Translations under genes and position numbers: made by a program
The notes under the pieces: model-generated
The model's input: the letters and a program-made list of their open reading frames with translations, nothing else
Database searches by the model: none
What the model was told of the DNA's origin: nothing
Source of the DNA: Conchocele bisecta
Lineage: Eukaryota; Mollusca; Bivalvia; Lucinida; Thyasiridae
NCBI GenBank assembly: GCA_029237695.1
Contig: JAQRGA010000043.1
Location: forward strand, 62,001-126,000
DNA length: 64,000 nucleotides
Direction: 5' to 3'
Part shown: positions 55,484-64,000 of the stretch, in pieces
Layout of the letters: every line of letters begins with the position of its first letter
How positions within the stretch are numbered: the first letter of the stretch is position 1

Positions 55484-55997
55484 ATTAAAGGTACATGCCC
55501 ACTCAGTAGGCACACAGTGTTCTTTATATCAGAGACATCATCTGGGACATTTTCTTGCCAAATAAACATTCATACACCATTACCCCACGTATTGATTGGC
55601 ATTATTATACATTTTATATCAGACTTAAATTTCCACACTATTATCAGGGACGATAACCGTGTTTCCTTAAAATGTTAACAGACATTACTATTTATTCTCT
55701 GTATTTGATTTTTTGATGTGCAATGATCATACTTTATAATCTGTATAAAATATTATCTTTTCAGGTGATGCATTTAATTAGTATAAATAATTAAAAAATA
55801 GCATGCCTCAATTGCATATGAATATAGCCTGATACCACCGCGCGTCACTAACAGTAAAATAATTATTTCTAAATGATTACATCTGTAGAGCGGGCACTCG
55901 TAATTTTTAGAACTGGTGGAATAGTGACACAATTACACACATATTTAATTCCTATAAATAACATTTTGTGCCTACTGAGTGGGCATGTACCTTTAAT
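55484..55997. mobile_element. MITE family O, copy 2
   Basis: ATTAAAGGTACATGCCCAC to GGGCATGTACCTTTAAT, collinear with 17562-18072. It preserves the ends better than copy 1. Confidence 0.88.
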
Positions 55998-56036
55998 TTG
56001 TGGACCAATTAAAATAGCTTGGGTGGGAAGTAAGTT

Positions 56037-56281
56037 TAACCCTTACACCGTTATCTTAGGTTTTTGTCGTTTGCTGTATATATATTGTCCATTTTTATCA
56101 TCAAAAACATGCTTTGGCAGCACTTCAGAATAATTAACAATATGCTTTGACAGCACTTCAGAATCATTTCCATTGGAAATGATTCTGAAGTGCTGTCAAA
56201 CCATGTTTTTATTGAGAAATAAGGCAAGATATAAAAGCAACAGCTGACAACAATTGTTGTGTGTAGCGGTCTAAGGGTTAA
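56037..56281. mobile_element. Family I, complete copy
   Basis: TTAACCCTTACACCG to GTAGCGGTCTAAGGGTTAA with an intact ACAGCACTTCAGAATCATTT hairpin; the best reference copy of I. Confidence 0.88.
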
Positions 56282-56501
56282 TAGGTCAGCAGATAAATGT
56301 GAATCAAAACATGTATTCTTAGGTTAATTATACAGACTATGATGTATTCATGTTTTCGTTGAACTGGCAGAACAGCTGTACTATGTTTAATGAACTGTAT
56401 GTTTAATCATATCATTGTATTTGTACATGTACATGTAACAAAGAGAATAAAATATTAAATGACAAAAAAAAAATGTGAATCAAATATAATCCTCCAATCC
56501 T

Positions 56502-56745
56502 GGGGGCCGTTTCAATAAAATGTGTACGACTCAAATGTTTGTAAGTGCAAATTTAGGATCGTCTGTAAATTTCAATTGATGGATTTACATTTATTGAGCA
56601 TAGGCTGCATATGCAGCCTATGCTCAATAAATGTAAATCCAATAATTGTTTACAATAAAACATTGTTAATGTGAAATTTACAGATTATCATAATTTTGCA
56701 CTTACGAACATTTTAGTCGTAAGAAGTTTAGTGAAACCGGCCCCT
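56502..56745. mobile_element. MITE family B, copy 9
   Basis: Complete with a perfect central hairpin. Confidence 0.9.
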
Positions 56746-56826
56746 GTTAAGGGAAACTGGCTTTTACAGTGAACCATATATTTAGCTTATCTTCACTATC
56801 CGGGAATAAATACCCTGATATTGTCA

Positions 56827-57189
56827 CAGAGCTCCAGATAAGTGTTGTGTCTAAAGAGTATGATCCCCCCCCCCCCCATCCGTATTTCAAATTCAATGCA
56901 TATTTTACTTTTACAAAATCATTATATTTTATAGATTTCCTTCCTTATTAAATAGCAAACAAATGATAAAAACAATCAAAAATTCTCTTATTTGAGCTGC
57001 AAAAAGCAAACACAACTCAACTCAGTAAATGTTCAACTTTATTACAGTATTTTCACTACTCAATTTGAAAATCAATGTGTAGTTTCACATTTCTGAGAGT
57101 ATTTTGTACTCCCACTTTTGATAATCAATGCGTATTATGCTAAAACAAGTGCGTAAAATATGCCAATACGCATCTTATTTGGAGCTCTG
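56827..57189. mobile_element. MITE family F, copy 1, TSD ATTGTCA
   Basis: CAGAGCTCCAGATAAG / CTTATTTGGAGCTCTG ends like family G but a different interior. ATTGTCA at 56820-56826 and 57190-57196. Central TTGAGCTGCAAAAAGCAAAC segment. Confidence 0.9.
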
Positions 57190-57196
57190 ATTGTCA

Positions 57197-57797
57197 CATG
57201 TAGTCAATTTGTAAGTAATGATCACTGCAGCTGTATGACTAATATCGAGATGGTTGAATAAGATAAAAGGGAAATAACTCGTGTGGGTATATGCAAATCA
57301 CAAGATCAAATTACTTCCCTTTACACTAGCAGTTGCACAATTCGGCCATACAAAGTTCTTCCCCTGTTAAGCGGGTATGTTTTGAGAGTAGTTTTGAGAG
57401 TGGTTCTATGAAAAAACAAACAAACTGTGTATGCTATTTTACAATATTTACTGGTGAAGTAAATTAAAATTGATTTGGGACTTTTAAATCAATTCCTGAA
57501 TTTACACTTAATAAGTTTACTAAGTGTGTTTTCTTATTATTTAGCGGAATTTAAATTTGTCTTAAACACTTCCTCAACCCTTTGCACACTGCAAAGGGTT
57601 GAGGAAGTTAACATAAATTTACATTCGTTTTTGTCAAGGCTTTGTTTGTTTTTACCAGATATGTAAGTAGGGTTTGGCCATCCGGGTCGATGCTTAACAG
57701 AACAGAGCAAAACAATGGCATGGCCTAATGCATAAGAGTGGTTGAGACAGAATTTAATCTCACATCCATTTGCATGTTTATGTCTCTTATTATTGAC

Positions 57798-57830
<33 letters not shown>

Positions 57831-57930
57831 ACAATACCTTTCCAACTCTGAAACCACAATAACATGATCTGTTGTCAGGCACAATTAATATACCAGATCA
57901 CCTGCTTGACTGAAAGTGTGTGTCTCAATA
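57197..57930. other. Intron with a 41-bp palindrome and a (TGAT)n run
   Basis: Perfect palindrome at 57568-57608 (ACTTCCTCAACCCTTTGCA and reverse) and (TGAT)n at about 57798-57830. Confidence 0.6.
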
Positions 57931-58685
57931 AGGGATGCATCCTTATGAATCCATCTAAGGAAGAATTCAATTAGTATGAATCCATGTAAGAGACAAGTCA
58001 TCTTTATGCATTCATGTAAGGAAGGTTTCGTCTTTATGAATCCATGTACCGTAAGAAATGAGTCATATTTATGAATCCATGCAATGTAGGCTTCATCTTT
58101 ATGAATCCATGTAAGACACTGGTCATCTGTATGAATCCATGCAAGGAAGATTTCATCTTTATGAATCCATGTAAGAAACTAGTCATATTTATGAATCCAT
58201 GTAAGAAACAAGTCATCTTTATGAATCCATGAAAGGAAGGCTTCATCTTTATGAGCCCATGTAAGAAATGAGTCATATTTATGAATCCATGTAATAAAGG
58301 CTTCATCTTTATGAATCCATGTAAGGAAGGCTTCATCTTTATGAATGCATGTAAAAAATGTATCATTTTTTTATGAATCCATGTACATGTAAGGAAGGCT
58401 TCCATTTTATGAATACATGTAATAAACAAGTCAACATTGTGAATCCATGTAAGGAAGAATGCAATTACATTGTATTATGAATCCATGTAAGAAACAAGTC
58501 ATCTTTATGAATCCATGCAAGGAAGACTTCATATTTATGAACCCATGTAAGAAACGAGACTACTTTATGAATCCATGAGAGGAAGGCTTCATCTTTATGA
58601 ATCCATGTAAGAAATGAGTCATCTTTATGAATCCATGTAAAGAAGACTTCATCTTTATGAATCCATGTCAGGAAGGATTCTCCGT
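57930..58685. repeat. Minisatellite, ~30-bp unit, ~25 copies
   Basis: Unit CATCTTTATGAATCCATGTA plus a variable AAGGAAGGCTT or AGAAACAAGT. The two suffix types tend to alternate, which suggests a ~60-bp higher-order unit. It produces a minus-strand 'HGFIKMK'-type open frame that is not a gene. Confidence 0.92.
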
Positions 58686-58770
58686 TAAGATATTTCTACA
58701 ATTTTAACCTCCAAACATTGTGTACGATCCTGTGCTTATGCAACAAATAGAACATAGCAGTCATGTTGAT

Positions 58771-59215
58771 ATTATAGGAATGAATGGCCTTTTTGTGGAA
58801 TTTATCGGGGTAAAACTTGGAAAAGTCGCAGCAATACTGGACGAAGCGATAACAAATTACAATTTTCGAAAAAAAATAAAAAATATTTTTTTTTTTTTTT
58901 TTTTTTTTTTTTCGAAAGTTGTAATTTGTTAAGGCCTCGTTCAGTATTCCCGCGACTTTTCCAAGTTTGTATCCCCGATAAAGTCCACAAAAAGGCCATT
59001 CATTCCTTATAATTCCAGCATTTGAAATAAATTCATAAAGAAAATGTGTTTATTTTCCGTTTTCTTAAGTATTATTTTAACTGCACCTCACGGTTACGGA
59101 AAGTAGTTCGGCATGGGAATTTACTGGGATATAAATTTTAGACAGAGACTTGCTACGGGCGAATCAAATGTTAGGGAACTGTGTAAATATTTTTGTGCTG
59201 GCATTATATGATATT
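58771..59215. mobile_element. Foldback family H, copy 3, with A/T hairpin in its loop
   Basis: Hairpin first, then the tail, i.e. inverted relative to 31312 and 34410. The loop carries AATTACAATTTTCGAAAAAA and a T-run with the reverse (about 58855-58935). Confidence 0.85.
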
Positions 59216-59390
59216 AATTGAACTTCTTGATTTATTCATATGAAACTCGGCATAGCCTCGTTTATAATGAAATCTGTAAACTTGATTGACCCTTTAAACC
59301 ATAAAGACCTCTATAGGGGTGTTTGCAAACAGTGTAGATCCAGATAAGACGGGTCATGATGAGCCGTCTCATCAGGTTCTGTACTTTACA

Positions 59391-59858
59391 GGCCCCGTGC
59401 AGGCACCGGGGCGGGATCAACTGATCCTGAGAATAGTGCTGCAGTAGCCATTGCTTGTCGTAAAAGGCGACTAAACTGGCTTAACGATTGGGTTCATACT
59501 TTCCGGAACCCACTATACCGGATTTGGCCCTCATGTACATTTTTGGCTTTCTTGTATGTGAGAGTTGAGTCGGGCTATGCCCCATATATAAAAGTAAGAT
59601 TAGCGCTAATCCTATTACTTTTAGGGGATGGGATAAATGATGCTGGTGTGGCGAGGGCCTGGCACCAGATCAGGTTGTTCTAATTTCAGGACTGAATATA
59701 TATTTTGATTGTAAATATTGAGTTCTGAAGTTGGGATTTACCCCCCTCGGACAGGTGGATACGGGACACGACCCCGTTGACCCGTCTGCGTGTAGACTCC
59801 CTGAGGCTTGTACCTCTATGTCAGAAAAGCGGACGTTAAACCCTATTCACTCACTCAC
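59391..59858 (+). mobile_element. SINE family K (long form), TSD TCTGTACTTTACA
   Basis: 468 bp from GGCCCCGTGCAGGCACCGGG through CCATTGCTTGTCGTAAAAGG to the tail TTCACTCACTCAC. A 13-bp duplication TCTGTACTTTACA lies at 59378-59390 and 59859-59871. The K body (GGCCCTCATGTACA, CACCAGATCAGGTTGTTCTA, CGTTAAACCC) is shared with the copies at 26880, 42876 and 52849, but this head region is unique here. Confidence 0.93.
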
Positions 59859-60036
59859 TCTGTACTTTACATACTTTTCATATTTTTTGAATAAAAACAA
59901 GAGTGGCGTAATTCACAAAATACGCCCGTCGAAGATGGGCCAGACAGCGAAGATGCAGAAATTTGAAGCTGTCACAAAGGCAAGAAACATTAATGAGAAT
60001 TTGAAAATCTATAGTATTATTTCATCCTCTTGTTCT

Positions 60037-60341
60037 GTAGCCTATTTCATCAACATTGCAAAGTATACTTTACTAGCAAAGTATACTTTGAGGGAGTAAT
60101 CATTTATTTTTCCTGAAATGCATTATTTCATATAGAACTAACAAATGCATATATTTCATGATTAAAAGTATGCAGAATTATTATACTGAATTTATTACAT
60201 TATCACAGCCAAATTGGCTGTGATAATGTAATAAATTCAGTATAATGAAAATTAATAAATTTATCATAAAATTGAAAATTTCTCCCTCAAAGTATACTTT
60301 GGTACTAAAGTATACTTTGCAATGTTGATGAAATAGGCTAC
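60037..60341. mobile_element. Foldback family C, copy 7
   Basis: Complete, GTAGCCTATTTCATCAACA to AAATAGGCTAC; closest in sequence to copies 1 and 2. Confidence 0.9.
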
Positions 60342-60414
60342 TGATAAACAACAGGTACACTAATTTAGGTAGAGATGTGTAAAGTAAAAATTATATACAA
60401 GGTTACAGAGTGGG

Positions 60415-60715
60415 AAAATTAAAAATGGCTGCCAAGGGGAGATAAGTAATCGGAAACTTCTCAAAATCATTAGGTTTCGTCTTGCCGTGATAAACATGTA
60501 TACCGAATTTGGTTACGATCGGTGAAGTAGAACTTGAGTTATAGCATGGACAAGGATAAAGAGTGCGAACATTAAAAATGGCCGCCAAGGGGAGATAAGT
60601 CATCAAAATCATTAGGCTTCTTCGTCTTGCCGTGATAAACATGTATACCAAATTTGGTTACAATCCGTCAAGTAGTACTCTAGTTATTGCGTGGACAAGC
60701 TGTGCCCGCCCGCCC
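60415..60715. repeat. Two-unit ~160-bp tandem repeat
   Basis: ATTAAAAATGGCTGCCAAGG and GTCTTGCCGTGATAAACATG recur in order at 60418/60478 and 60571/60629. A (CCCGCCCG)n run follows at 60705-60745. Confidence 0.8.
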
Positions 60716-60902
60716 GCCCACCCGCCGCCGCACACACGCCCGCCCGCCCATACAAGGTGAATACATAAAAATATCCCCTTTTCATAAATGAACTACCGGT
60801 ACTCTGAAAAACATTCTGTGAAAACTGGATTGGTCAAAAAATTAACAAATCAACATCCATTCCAGTTATCTAGGGTTGACAGTGTTAATAACTATCACAT
60901 TA

Positions 60903-61108
60903 ACCCTTAAAAGGCGGAAACTGAAATTGTCGTCTGCTGTTGTATGATATTTTGTATTCTTAATTAGAACATGGTTTTACAGCACTTTAGAATCATTTCC
61001 ATCGGAAATGATTCTAAAGTGCTGTCAAACCATGTTTGTGATGAATAAAATGGCAAATTTAATATCAACAGCAGACGACAAAATTTAATTCAGCGTTGTA
61101 AGGGTTAA
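60903..61108. mobile_element. Family I copy
   Basis: TTAACCCTTAAAAGGCGG to GTAAGGGTTAA; hairpin GCACTTTAGAATCATTTCC intact. Confidence 0.85.
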
Positions 61109-61169
61109 ACAAGAATTTGGTCACACAAGCGGTGTCGCGCCTGTCGAGGCATTTGACCGTAACATGATC

Positions 61170-61735
61170 ATGGGCATGTGCTAAAGAAGGTATCACAAAA
61201 ACTGTCAGAGAAGTGCATGCTTAAAATACGAAAAAGGTCAAGGTTGAAGAAACTTCTTGACATAATAAAAGTGTTCCAAATGCTAACATGTATCAAGTGT
61301 CCAAATTTTGAAGCAATCCATCAAGTAATATTAATGTTATACGATCATGAAGAAACTTGTACAAACTATTTGACGCAAAAATGTGGAGGTACAAAAGGTG
61401 AAGGTCATGTTAATGGGGGCATGAGTGTGTTCCAAATGCTCACATGTATCAAGTGTCCAAATATTGAAGCAATCTGTCAAGTAATACTATTTAAAGTTAT
61501 ACCATGATGACGAAGCTTGTACAAACTTTTTGAAGCAAATAAATGGCTACGTGTTTCCGCAAAAATGTGAAGGTAGAAAAGGTCAAGGTCATGTTAATGG
61601 TGGCAAGAGTGTGTTCCAAATTCTCACATGTATCAAGTGTCCAAATATTGAAGCGATCCGTCAAGTAATATTAAAGCTATACCATGATGATGAATCTCGT
61701 ACAAACTTTTGAACATTTCGGACGACGACAACGGA
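61170..61735. repeat. Diverged tandem repeat, ~160-180-bp unit, 3 units
   Basis: GTGTTCCAAATGCTAACATG and TATCAAGTGTCCAAAT recur at about 61272, 61428 and 61609. Linkers TAATGGGGGCATGA and AAGGTCAAGGTCATG lie between. Short open frames here come from the repeat. Confidence 0.8.
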
Positions 61736-61798
61736 AAAAGCGGCGAGTCTTCTGCTAAAGCAGGCACGACAAAAATCACTCATGTAACATCCTCTATG

Positions 61799-61989
61799 CA
61801 GAGCTCCAGTTAAGGTGCGTAATTTGGAGGTAAATTTCTTATTTCTCCATCAAAAATGGCAAGTTGGGAGTGCTTTAGAATCGTCTCAATGAGACGATTC
61901 TAAAGCACTCCCAACTTGCCATTTTTGATGAAGAAATAACAGAATTTCACCCCAAGTTGGTCAAATTACGCAGCTTAACTGGAGCTCTG
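61799..61989. mobile_element. MITE family E, copy 1, TSD CCTCTATG
   Basis: CAGAGCTCCAGTTAAGG / CTTAACTGGAGCTCTG ends and a central palindrome GAGTGCTTTAGAATCGTCTC. The 8-bp duplication CCTCTATG lies at 61791-61798 and 61990-61997. It ends just outside the donor of the paired-domain exon. Confidence 0.95.
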
Positions 61990-62010
61990 CCTCTATGTAT
62001 ATATACGCAC

Positions 62011-62164
62011 CTCTTCTGAATCAGACCCATACTGTAGGAGCATATCAGAGTACAGCGAAGCACTGACGCTACGACGCTGCAGTATCGCCTTATCGCGGAT
62101 GATTCTATTTATAGAACTGATGCTCGGGATATTCTTTTCGCTGCAGATTCCGTCTGCCAACAAT
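62011..62164 (-). CDS. Paired-domain (Pax family) exon, C-terminal end of the domain
   Basis: Flanked by TCTGTCTTCAG acceptor and GAG followed by GTGCGT donor. It encodes 51 residues after one carried-over base (phase 2 in, phase 0 out). The first ~25 residues match the end of the paired DNA-binding domain: 'LLADGICSEKNIPSISSINRIIR' corresponds to Pax2/5/8 'LLaeGvCdndtvPSvSSINRIIR' and similar stretches in Pax6 and Pax1/9. The carried-over codon would be Arg, as in 'RDRLL'. After the domain come 'LQRRSVSASLYS' and an acidic 'GSDSEE' end. The first part of the paired domain must lie on an exon beyond 62164 and probably outside the window. The orthology group (Pax2/5/8, Pax-beta or another) cannot be settled from this piece. 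Confidence 0.82.
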
Positions 62165-62372
62165 CTGAAGACAGAGATAAAGACAGGTGGTTGCAACATA
62201 TGCTTCTAGGCGCAGGGAAAGAAAATATTTATGATTTTCCCCAATCAAAATGATATCCTTTAGCATGAAATGGGTTAATAACGTTCAATATTTGAGACAC
62301 GGTGCCTTCAACACAGGCAATCAGATACCTGCAATTGCAAAAATATTGTTCATAAAATGGTTTAGCGTTCAC

Positions 62373-62716
62373 CAGCGCTCCAGATAAGTTTTGGATCTAA
62401 GGAGTATTATACCCCAAGATTTCAAATTCAATGCGTATTTTACTTTTACAAATGTATTGTTGATTTTCTTCATTCTAAAATAGGGAACAAATGGTAAAAA
62501 CATAAAACAAATTTAAAAATTCACTTAATTGAGCAAACACTGCTTTTTGCAGCTCAAATAAGTAAATTTTCAACTTTATTACACTACTCAATTTGAAAAT
62601 CAATGCGCATTTTCACATTGCTGTGAGTATGTTGTACTCCCACTGTTGATAATCAATGGGTATTCAGCTAAAACAAGTGTGTAAAATACGCCAATACGCA
62701 CCTTATCTGGAGCTCT
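62373..62716. mobile_element. MITE family F, copy 2, centre inverted
   Basis: CAGCGCTCCAGATAAG / CTTATCTGGAGCTCTG ends. The central segment TGAGCAAACACTGCTTTTTG is the reverse complement of that in the copy at 56827, while the arms are collinear. No target duplication seen. Confidence 0.82.
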
Positions 62717-62848
62717 GCATTATTTCCATATAACTGTTTTGGAACTATCGGCAAGTACCAATTACACACACTGCAGAATACAAATCCTGCTATAATGATA
62801 ATAATATATGATCCATGGCAATAAATATGCGAAACAATTACATGATAG

Positions 62849-63039
62849 CAGAGCTCCAGATAAGGTGCGTAATTTGGAGGTAAATTTCTTATTTCTCCAT
62901 CAAAAATTGCAAGTTGGGAGTGCTTTAGAATCGTCTCAATGAGACGATTCTAAAGCACTACCAACTTGCCATTTTTGATGAAGAAATAAAAATATTTCAC
63001 CCCAAGTTGGTCAAATTACGCACCTTAACTGGAGCTCTG
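62849..63039. mobile_element. MITE family E, copy 2, TSD GATAG
   Basis: Same 191-bp element as 61799, with GATAG repeated at 62844-62848 and 63040-63044. Confidence 0.92.
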
Positions 63040-63044
63040 GATAG

Positions 63045-63295
63045 ATATTACAATAACATTTCCCGCTGTAAACATCTCGCGCACAACCAACTACAACCAA
63101 CCAGTAGATATAATTACATATTTATCTTGCTACACACTGTAAGCAAATACATTTAAAATTGCTGTTCCCAATAAAACGATAGAAATCACTCGAAGCAATA
63201 AATAATTTGAATACAGTGATCATTCAAGCACATTCAATAGTCACGTCATTAAATGTAGTGGTGACCTGGGGCAAGCGGAACGTTCTGATAATATC
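63045..63295. other. Spacer, no exon recognised
   Basis: Expected to be intron of the Pax-type gene; I found no paired-domain coding sequence. Confidence 0.4.
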
Positions 63296-63440
63296 ACTTC
63301 GTACTTTTGGTGAAATAGGCTGAAATTAAATTTGATAATATTAAATTTTATCAAAATTTAAGAGTAAGCCTTCTTTTTATTTCGTGCGAAGGAGGTGGAG
63401 GAGCTGGGGAGAAGGACAGGTTTCGTGAAACAGACAGTAG
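63296..63440. mobile_element. Family P, partial copy
   Basis: AGTAAGCCTTCTTTTTATTTCG and TTTCGTGAAACAGACAGTA match one arm and the end of family P. Confidence 0.6.
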
Positions 63441-63539
63441 TGCTCTACAACAAGGCCACAACACGTAAAATATTTTGCATGCTGGGAAACTTGTGGGCTA
63501 TAAATAGTTCAAAACTAGTGGATACAAATGCATCAAATT

Positions 63540-63656
63540 TTCTTTTATTTCTCCTTTTAAATATATGAATACGTCTTGGAATTTCATTAGAATTGAGTCC
63601 TGAGGACTCAATTCTAATGAAATTCCAAGACATATTTACGGAGAGAAATAAAACAT
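63540..63656. mobile_element. Hairpin with TTAGAATTGAGTCC core
   Basis: TTTATTTCTCC...CGTCTTGGAATTTCATTAG, AATTGAGTCCTGAGGACTCA and the reverse, ending GGAGAGAAATAAA. The core resembles that of family G, with different flanks. Confidence 0.85.
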
Positions 63657-64000
63657 ATACTCCAAATTGGTTTGGCGGATATTTTCACCGCGAGCATGCA
63701 AAGAGTTAAGAATTACGACGCAGACATGACATGCATTGTCCCGTACACCACTATCAAGCCATCTGGTTAACGATGCGTGCATGTTCCGCATGAGCTCTCC
63801 AAATACAGGTAGCCATTAAACGTTCAGGTGAGCGATTGCCAGGGGCAACAAGATTCTACAGGGATTTAGATCATATCGCTGCGCGTTAAATTGACTGTAC
63901 GAGAGATACGTGAAACATTAGCCACGAATATTGAAAAGAGAGCGAACCGAATAATTGGCCCTAATCTGGCGATGTGATTTTTATGACCGAACCGATGTCG
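63657..64000. other. Right edge, no gene recognised
   Basis: Nothing assignable. Confidence 0.4.

Larger units (their letters stand above)
59287..60895. mobile_element. Family J copy broken up by nested insertions
   Basis: Left part 59287-59390; next piece resumes at 59872 after the SINE. The right end (ATTCCAGTTATCTAGGGTTG) lies at about 60770-60895. Family C copy 7 and a ~170-bp tandem repeat lie between. Confidence 0.65.

Noticed and set aside
58034..58429. 131-codon minus-strand frame with HGFIKMK repeats
   Set aside because: It is the translation of a 30-bp minisatellite.
60700..60750. CCCGCCCG-rich tract as a promoter/CpG signal
   Set aside because: Short simple-sequence run at the end of a tandem repeat; no gene start nearby.
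1..64000. tRNA, rRNA or snRNA genes
   Set aside because: I found no cloverleaf with convincing A and B boxes outside SINE-like sequence; a covariance-model scan would be needed to exclude them.

Overview
This window looks like invertebrate nuclear DNA, most probably from a bivalve mollusc. It has intron-containing genes far apart, AT-rich DNA packed with short foldback/MITE-type elements, tRNA-type SINEs, LINE scraps and long simple repeats, and no bacterial operon structure. The species cannot be named from the sequence alone.

Layout. 1-567 is the decayed 3' end of a LINE. 917-1757 is a long (ATCC)n array. 2899-3918 is an intact, single-coding-exon multi-pass membrane protein resembling the TMEM121 family. 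4167-5964 holds two 455-bp direct copies that differ at only two bases. 6.0-18.8 kb is mostly repeats: foldback elements, a LINE scrap and a twice-copied dispersed repeat. 18.8-25.2 kb is a large, slightly broken DNA-transposon-like element. Its damaged coding region (19865-24537) carries zinc-binding motifs, a possible DDE-type core, a PIN/FEN-like acidic signature and a cysteine-rich tail, and imperfect inverted repeats flank it. 25.2-28.9 kb is nested MITEs. 29008-31994 is a two-exon gene for a small secreted cysteine-rich protein, with a TATA box upstream. 32-48 kb is repeat-dominated. From 48.7 kb to at least 62.2 kb, minus-strand exons suggest a Pax-type transcription factor gene. An exon encoding the end of a paired domain (62011-62164), a middle exon (53603-54067) and a 720-codon terminal exon (48738-50900) are all phase-compatible; the gene probably continues past the right edge.

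The repeats are the dominant feature. At least fifteen families of palindromic elements recur, many nested inside one another with target-site duplications that can be read directly. Several families with different ends share the same type of central hairpin, which suggests modular foldback elements. I found no CRISPR array, bacterial gene or viral gene. Exon joins, family names and catalytic residues are inferences from reading the sequence; no database search was possible.
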